Positions 5,802-8,684 of a stretch of 8,684 nt of DNA are shown here, in pieces (position 1 is the stretch's first letter; each line of letters starts with the position of its first letter). Source of the stretch: AV133 sp035567015. GTDB taxonomy: Bacteria; Verrucomicrobiota; Verrucomicrobiia; Chthoniobacterales; UBA10450. The stretch is taken from contig DATMPQ010000274.1 of NCBI GenBank assembly GCA_035567015.1, positions 1-8,684 of the forward strand, in the 5' to 3' direction. Under the pieces are notes generated by a model, which worked only from the letters and a program-made list of their open reading frames with translations, made no database searches and was not told the DNA's origin. A program made the position numbers and the translations under genes.

Positions 5802-7115
5802 CTACTTGTTAGGCATCGAAGCGCTTGCGGCCTTTGGTTCGCTTGAACGCAGGGACTTGAATGCCGCTCGCATTTCGTTAACGAAAAGTTCCGGTTGCTC
5901 CCAGGCCGCGAAGTGTCCGCCCTTGCCGAGCCGGTTGAAATGAATCAGCTTGGGATACGCTTTCTCTGCCCAACTTTTCGCGGGGACATCGATATCTTCC
6001 GGGAAAGCGCTCACCGCCGCAGGAATAGAAACGTTTTTCGGAGCAAAAAACGCCAACTTGTTTTCCCAATAAAGACGGGCGGATGAGACTGCCGTGTTCG
6101 TGAACCAGTAGAACGTGATGTTGTCGAGAATATCGTCTCGCGTGAGCCCCTCGGACTTTCCGTCGAATACCCGTGTAATCATCTTGTAACTCCAGATGTC
6201 GTGATCAATTATCCACGCCGCCAGACCGATGGGTGAATCCGCAACTCCGTATAGGGTCTCTGGCCGGTTTCCCATTTCCTGGGCGTAACCGAGACCGTGC
6301 GTATAGAAAAACGCGAGGCGATCGTACGCGTATTTTTCCTCAGCGGAGAGATCTGATGGAGCCGGCGCATTAACAAAAGCCATTTTGTCGATTTCGGGTG
6401 GAACCACGCCCGCCATGTTGCTGTGAACGCCGACCAATCCCGGAGGTGCTTGTTGACCCATCAAGTCTGTTATCAATGCGCCCCAATCGCCGCCTTGCGC
6501 CACATACTTAGTATATCCGAGACGCTTCATCAGCTCGATCCAGGCACGTGCGATGTGCTGCGGATCCCAGCCGGTCGTATTCGGCTTGCCCGAAAATCCA
6601 TAGCCCGGCATCGACGGAATCACCAGATCGAACGCGTCCTCCGCTTTTCCACCATGCCCTGTTGGATTCGTAAGCGGATCAATGATCTTCAGCTGTTCGA
6701 TGATCGAGCCCGGCCAACCGTGCGTGACGATCATCGGCAGCGCGTTGGGATTTTTCGAGCGGACATGGATAAAATGAATATCGAGTCCATCGATGTTTGT
6801 TACAAAATGCGGGAGCGCTTTCAGTTTCGCCTCGCACTTGCGCCAGTCGTAGTTCTTTCCCCAATAGGCAGCGAGCGCCTTCATCGTGGCCAACTGCACA
6901 CCCTGCGAATCATCGGCGACCGTTTCTTTTTCGGGCCAGCGCGTTGCCAAAATCCGGTGCCGGAGATCATCCAGCTCCTTCTGAGGCACGGTCGGAACGG
7001 TGAAGGGACGGATCGCTGTTTGGTCTTGCGCCGCATTAGCGGGTACTGACCTGCAGAAAACGAACAACGAAGTGACGGTGGTTACAAAAGTGAGGATTGC
7101 AGAAGTCTTTTTCAT
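5802..7115 (-). CDS. Exported epoxide hydrolase family protein, 437 aa
   Basis: The N-terminus has a Sec signal peptide: MKKTS, a hydrophobic stretch to residue 20, and PANAAQ with likely cleavage at residue 28-29. Next comes the epoxide hydrolase N-terminal domain (PFTVPTVPQKELDDLRHRI, with RWPE at 59-62), which marks the microsomal/juvenile-hormone type. The alpha/beta hydrolase core shows HGWPGS (132-137, oxyanion hole), PGYGFSGKP (170-178), QGGDWG with the nucleophile Asp210, and GGHFAAWEQPE with the base His401. The nucleophile is Asp, not Ser, which supports epoxide hydrolysis to diols rather than esterase action. Lid tyrosines cannot be assigned with certainty; Tyr349 (LYWEN) is a candidate. 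The ATG is 61 nt past the stop of the P450-like gene and has only a weak ribosome binding site. Length fits the family. Export is less common for this family. Substrate unknown. Confidence 0.92.
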   Translation of the reverse strand: MKKTSAILTFVTTVTSLFVFCRSVPANAAQDQTAIRPFTVPTVPQKELDDLRHRILATRWPEKETVADDSQGVQLATMKALAAYWGKNYDWRKCEAKLKALPHFVTNIDGLDIHFIHVRSKNPNALPMIVTHGWPGSIIEQLKIIDPLTNPTGHGGKAEDAFDLVIPSMPGYGFSGKPNTTGWDPQHIARAWIELMKRLGYTKYVAQGGDWGALITDLMGQQAPPGLVGVHSNMAGVVPPEIDKMAFVNAPAPSDLSAEEKYAYDRLAFFYTHGLGYAQEMGNRPETLYGVADSPIGLAAWIIDHDIWSYKMITRVFDGKSEGLTRDDILDNITFYWFTNTAVSSARLYWENKLAFFAPKNVSIPAAVSAFPEDIDVPAKSWAEKAYPKLIHFNRLGKGGHFAAWEQPELFVNEMRAAFKSLRSSEPKAASASMPNK

Positions 7116-7176
7116 AAAACAGATCAGCCAGGAGTTTCAGTTCACCTCGGTTATTCGCACGGCGTCCATAGGTTCA

Positions 7177-8175
7177 TCAACTAGGGCCGCGAGGTTTCTC
7201 AGACGCCTGCAACGCGGCCAATACACGCGTCCACACGCCTTCCAATAGCGCAGGCACCCACTTTTCGGCGGGACAGCGGCTCCAACTCTGACTGAGGAAG
7301 ACGAGGTCACGATTCGCTGCACCTTTGCTCGCGCTTCCCAGCTCAAGGATGAAGAGCGAGCCTCTTCTAAAGGGACAACCGCCGACGTCGCCGGAGGTTT
7401 TCGCCTGGCGTACAACGGCGGCTGGTGCAAAGAGGCATTCGTCCGCCGCAGCATCCGTCGTAATTGAAGATCGAAGCGCCGGGTCGGCAGCAAGTTGCCG
7501 CATTTTATGCAGGCCATCAACGATGAGCTGCCGAGCTGCAATTGTCGCGATAACGCCAGCCAGATCGCCTTTGACCATGGAAGCAAGCAGCGTTTCGGCC
7601 CGCTCCAGGCTGCCGCTGATGCGCCACCCCAGCATTTTCAGGACATTGGAAGAGCTCGCAGCCTCAAGCACGATATGGGCCGCTGCCACACTCTCCTCAG
7701 TGGCTGTGAACGTTTCCACGAACAATCTTCCTATGCTCTGCTGCACAAGCAGATCGAGCTTCTCCGCAGTTCCGATCCCTCTGACCCATTCGGCCAGGGG
7801 CTCCAATTCAGCGGGTCCGTGTTTCACTTCGGCGGCCTTGATGTTTAGTCTCGACCACAGTTCGTCTTGCGCGGCAGCTCGGCTGGGGTAGGTGCGCGGC
7901 AGGAAAGGTTGGAATACCCTGCCGTTGAGCGAGAAAATGCGGAGCATTTTCCGGAGACGCAGCACGTTGCGAACAGGACCATGTCCTGTGAAGTCCCGGT
8001 CGAACCTTGAATCGTTTGAAATTGCCCGGATCTCCGCCGGATCCGTGACGTCGACAATGTCAATGATACCGGGGAAGTACGTCCGTTTCATGCTGTGAGT
8101 ACTCATGCTACGCGCCGAGATTATTTCAAGACCTGGTTTCTGGATTCCATTCTCATGATCGATTTCCTTCAACAT
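7177..8175 (-). CDS. Divergent cytochrome P450-like protein, 332 aa
   Basis: Start 8175 is chosen because AGGAG lies 7 nt upstream, and because the in-frame sequence before it belongs to other gene fragments. The protein begins MLKEIDHENG. VDVTDPAEIRAISNDSRF (about residues 41-58) resembles the early 'VTDP..VR.L..D.RF' of P450s. Near the C-terminus, DECLFAPAAVVRQA resembles the K-helix, but the ExxR arginine is replaced by Phe. CPFRRGSLFILELGSA and GAANRD resemble the strand and 'GAANRDP' segment before the heme loop. The heme loop itself is shortened to SQSWSRCPAEKWVPALLE; its Cys could be the ligand, but the FxxGxxxCxG pattern is not met. At 332 residues it is about 70 short of a normal P450. 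It may be an atypical P450 subfamily, a heme-free relative or a decaying gene. The epoxide hydrolase follows 61 nt downstream. Confidence 0.5.
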   Translation of the reverse strand: MLKEIDHENGIQKPGLEIISARSMSTHSMKRTYFPGIIDIVDVTDPAEIRAISNDSRFDRDFTGHGPVRNVLRLRKMLRIFSLNGRVFQPFLPRTYPSRAAAQDELWSRLNIKAAEVKHGPAELEPLAEWVRGIGTAEKLDLLVQQSIGRLFVETFTATEESVAAAHIVLEAASSSNVLKMLGWRISGSLERAETLLASMVKGDLAGVIATIAARQLIVDGLHKMRQLAADPALRSSITTDAAADECLFAPAAVVRQAKTSGDVGGCPFRRGSLFILELGSASKGAANRDLVFLSQSWSRCPAEKWVPALLEGVWTRVLAALQASEKPRGPS

Positions 8176-8182
8176 GTTGGTT

Positions 8183-8187
8183 CTCCT
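8183..8187 (-). promoter_or_regulatory. Shine-Dalgarno AGGAG deciding the P450-like start
   Basis: AGGAG on the minus strand is followed by 7 bases and the ATG at 8175. It separates the P450-like gene from the fused upstream frame that starts at 8466. Confidence 0.7.
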
Positions 8188-8348
8188 ATCCGTCGTTCGC
8201 GCTGCGGTCAGCAACTGCAACATGTGAGCGATGCAGTCATTCGCCTCGGCAAAGGTTTTAATGCGATCCCATAGTTTGCCGCCCTCGGAGATGAAGTCAT
8301 TGTAGGGATCGATGCCGTGATGTCTTTGTCGAACTTTAGATTTGTCAT
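8185..8348 (-). pseudogene. Truncated, frameshifted isochorismatase-family (cysteine hydrolase) gene
   Basis: An ATG at 8348 with AGGAGG 5 nt upstream begins MTNLKFDKDITA. Then the reading changes frame to GIDPYNDFISEGGKLWDR and EANDCIAHMLQLLTAAR. 'IDPYNDF.SEGGKLW' is the start of isochorismatase-like hydrolases and contains the catalytic Asp. The frame break lies around 8312-8316, where the expected hydrophobic strand residues before IDP are missing, consistent with a deletion not divisible by three. Followed in its own start frame, translation stops after 46 codons at 8208. Nothing of the rest of the family (catalytic Lys and Cys, about 130 residues) follows. The strong ribosome binding site shows it was once a real gene. 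Confidence 0.65.
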
Positions 8349-8353
8349 GTTTT

Positions 8354-8359
8354 CCTCCT
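8354..8359 (-). promoter_or_regulatory. Shine-Dalgarno AGGAGG of the broken hydrolase gene
   Basis: AGGAGG is followed by 5 bases and the ATG at 8348. It is a relic supporting a former start there. Confidence 0.6.
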
Positions 8360-8393
8360 GCGTTCACCCAAATTCCGCGAGTGGCCGGCGTGC

Positions 8394-8496
8394 TTTCCCC
8401 ATGTAGAAGTTGCAGCCCCCGGTGAACCACGTTGTCGACATTGAATCCCAGCTTTTCCATAACCACTTCGCCGGGCGCAGACGCCCCGAAATGATG
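8394..8496 (-). pseudogene. C-terminal fragment of a transketolase
   Basis: About 33 codons read HHFGASAPGEVVMEKL followed by GFNVDNVVHRGLQLL. 'FGASAPG..V...GF....V' is the extreme C-terminus of bacterial transketolases, which use thiamine diphosphate in the pentose phosphate pathway. The frame is closed upstream by a stop at 8541-8539 and the residues just before HHFGASAPG do not look like transketolase, so only the tail is present. The usual stop after the final helix is missing, and the frame reads on into the isochorismatase-like fragment and the P450-like gene. No catalytic residues remain, so the fragment cannot be a working enzyme. Confidence 0.6.
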
Positions 8497-8588
8497 CCCG
8501 CGGCGTGCTGAGTGGGCCGGTGTTGTTTGCCGCTTCCTTCACCAAATTACCCCCGTCAGGCTCCGTTCGAGGCTCCTGTGGATTTGGG

Positions 8589-8684
8589 CTAAAACATGAT
8601 TTGGATCTGTGTCCACACTCGGTTGGCGGAAAAAGACTTGTCCGCAAAGGTGTTGCCGTGGAGGTACGAATACTCCATCTGGAT
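8589..8684 (-). CDS. Outer-membrane beta-barrel (porin-like) protein, C-terminal 31 residues
   Basis: The minus strand enters from the right edge and encodes 31 residues ending at the TAG at 8591-8589. The tail EYSYLHGNTFADKSFSANRV followed by WTQIQIMF has two short amphipathic strands with alternating hydrophobic and polar residues joined by a turn, and a C-terminal phenylalanine. That is the pattern recognised by the BAM machinery in outer-membrane beta-barrels. The aromatic-rich strand, the FSANR turn and the final strand resemble porin or alginate-export type proteins, but the exact family cannot be decided from this piece. It supports a Gram-negative-type envelope. The stop is followed by remnant sequence with no clear terminator. 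Confidence 0.65.
   Translation of the reverse strand: MQMEYSYLHGNTFADKSFSANRVWTQIQIMF

Noticed and set aside
6423..7049. A 208-codon plus-strand open frame opposite the epoxide hydrolase
   Set aside because: It is Arg- and His-rich and has no recognisable domain, as expected from the antisense of a GC-rich gene.
7137..7586. A 149-codon minus-strand frame overlapping the C-terminal part of the P450-like gene
   Set aside because: Tested as a possible frameshifted continuation carrying the missing heme motif; no FxxGxxxCxG-like pattern was found in it.
8560..8581. A tRNA-like segment with GTTCGAGGCTCC
   Set aside because: It contains a T-loop-like GTTCGA but the flanks do not form a 5-bp stem, and no acceptor or anticodon arm lies upstream.
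8345..8647. A 100-codon minus-strand frame covering the fragment zone
   Set aside because: It is out of frame with the recognisable transketolase and isochorismatase pieces and overlaps the porin-like tail; part of it (LVKEAANNTGPL) looks protein-like but could not be assigned.

Overview
The window is bacterial, and every intact gene lies on the minus strand, so the text reads from high to low coordinates. No rRNA, tRNA, CRISPR array, integrase or transposase was recognised. The organism cannot be named from this sequence. A DUF5069 protein, many small redox and hydrolase genes, Sec and Tat export signals and an outer-membrane beta-barrel tail suggest a Gram-negative-type soil bacterium; Verrucomicrobiota or Acidobacteriota is a weak guess.

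Layout, in transcription order. (1) 8684-8589: last 31 residues of an outer-membrane beta-barrel (porin-like) protein. (2) 8540-8185: a graveyard of gene fragments, with the tail of a transketolase followed by the first ~50 codons of an isochorismatase-family hydrolase that has its own Shine-Dalgarno but a frameshift and no remainder. (3) 8175-7177: a highly divergent cytochrome P450-like protein of 332 residues. The fragments in front of it happen to be in frame with it, so a naive ORF call would wrongly give 429 residues. (4) 7115-5802: an exported epoxide hydrolase-family protein with its nucleophile, oxyanion-hole and histidine motifs. (5) 5801-5359: a gene-poor stretch holding, on the plus strand, the broken tail of a LuxR-type DNA-binding domain, and on the minus strand a plausible promoter and a palindrome in front of the next gene.

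(6) 5358-494: seven tightly packed co-directional genes, probably one operon: alpha/beta hydrolase (non-heme chloroperoxidase/esterase type), Tat-exported metallo-beta-lactamase-fold hydrolase, NAD(P)-binding NmrA-like reductase, exported cupin, DUF5069 protein, DUF1330 protein and a second NmrA-like reductase. Spacing is 3 nt, a 1-nt overlap, then 43, 21, 21 and 86 nt. (7) 493-134: an intergenic gap with small palindromes and no convincing gene. (8) 133-1: N-terminus of a MarC-family membrane protein running off the left edge.

The gene content reads as a small-molecule detoxification or stress module: two cofactor-binding reductases, a serine hydrolase, a metal hydrolase, a cupin and two small proteins of unknown function, with an epoxide hydrolase and a P450-like protein just upstream. 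That joint role is an inference from family membership and gene packing; no substrate can be read from the sequence. The most unusual items are the P450-like protein with a non-canonical heme region, the chain of truncated genes before it, and the LuxR remnant at the head of the operon.
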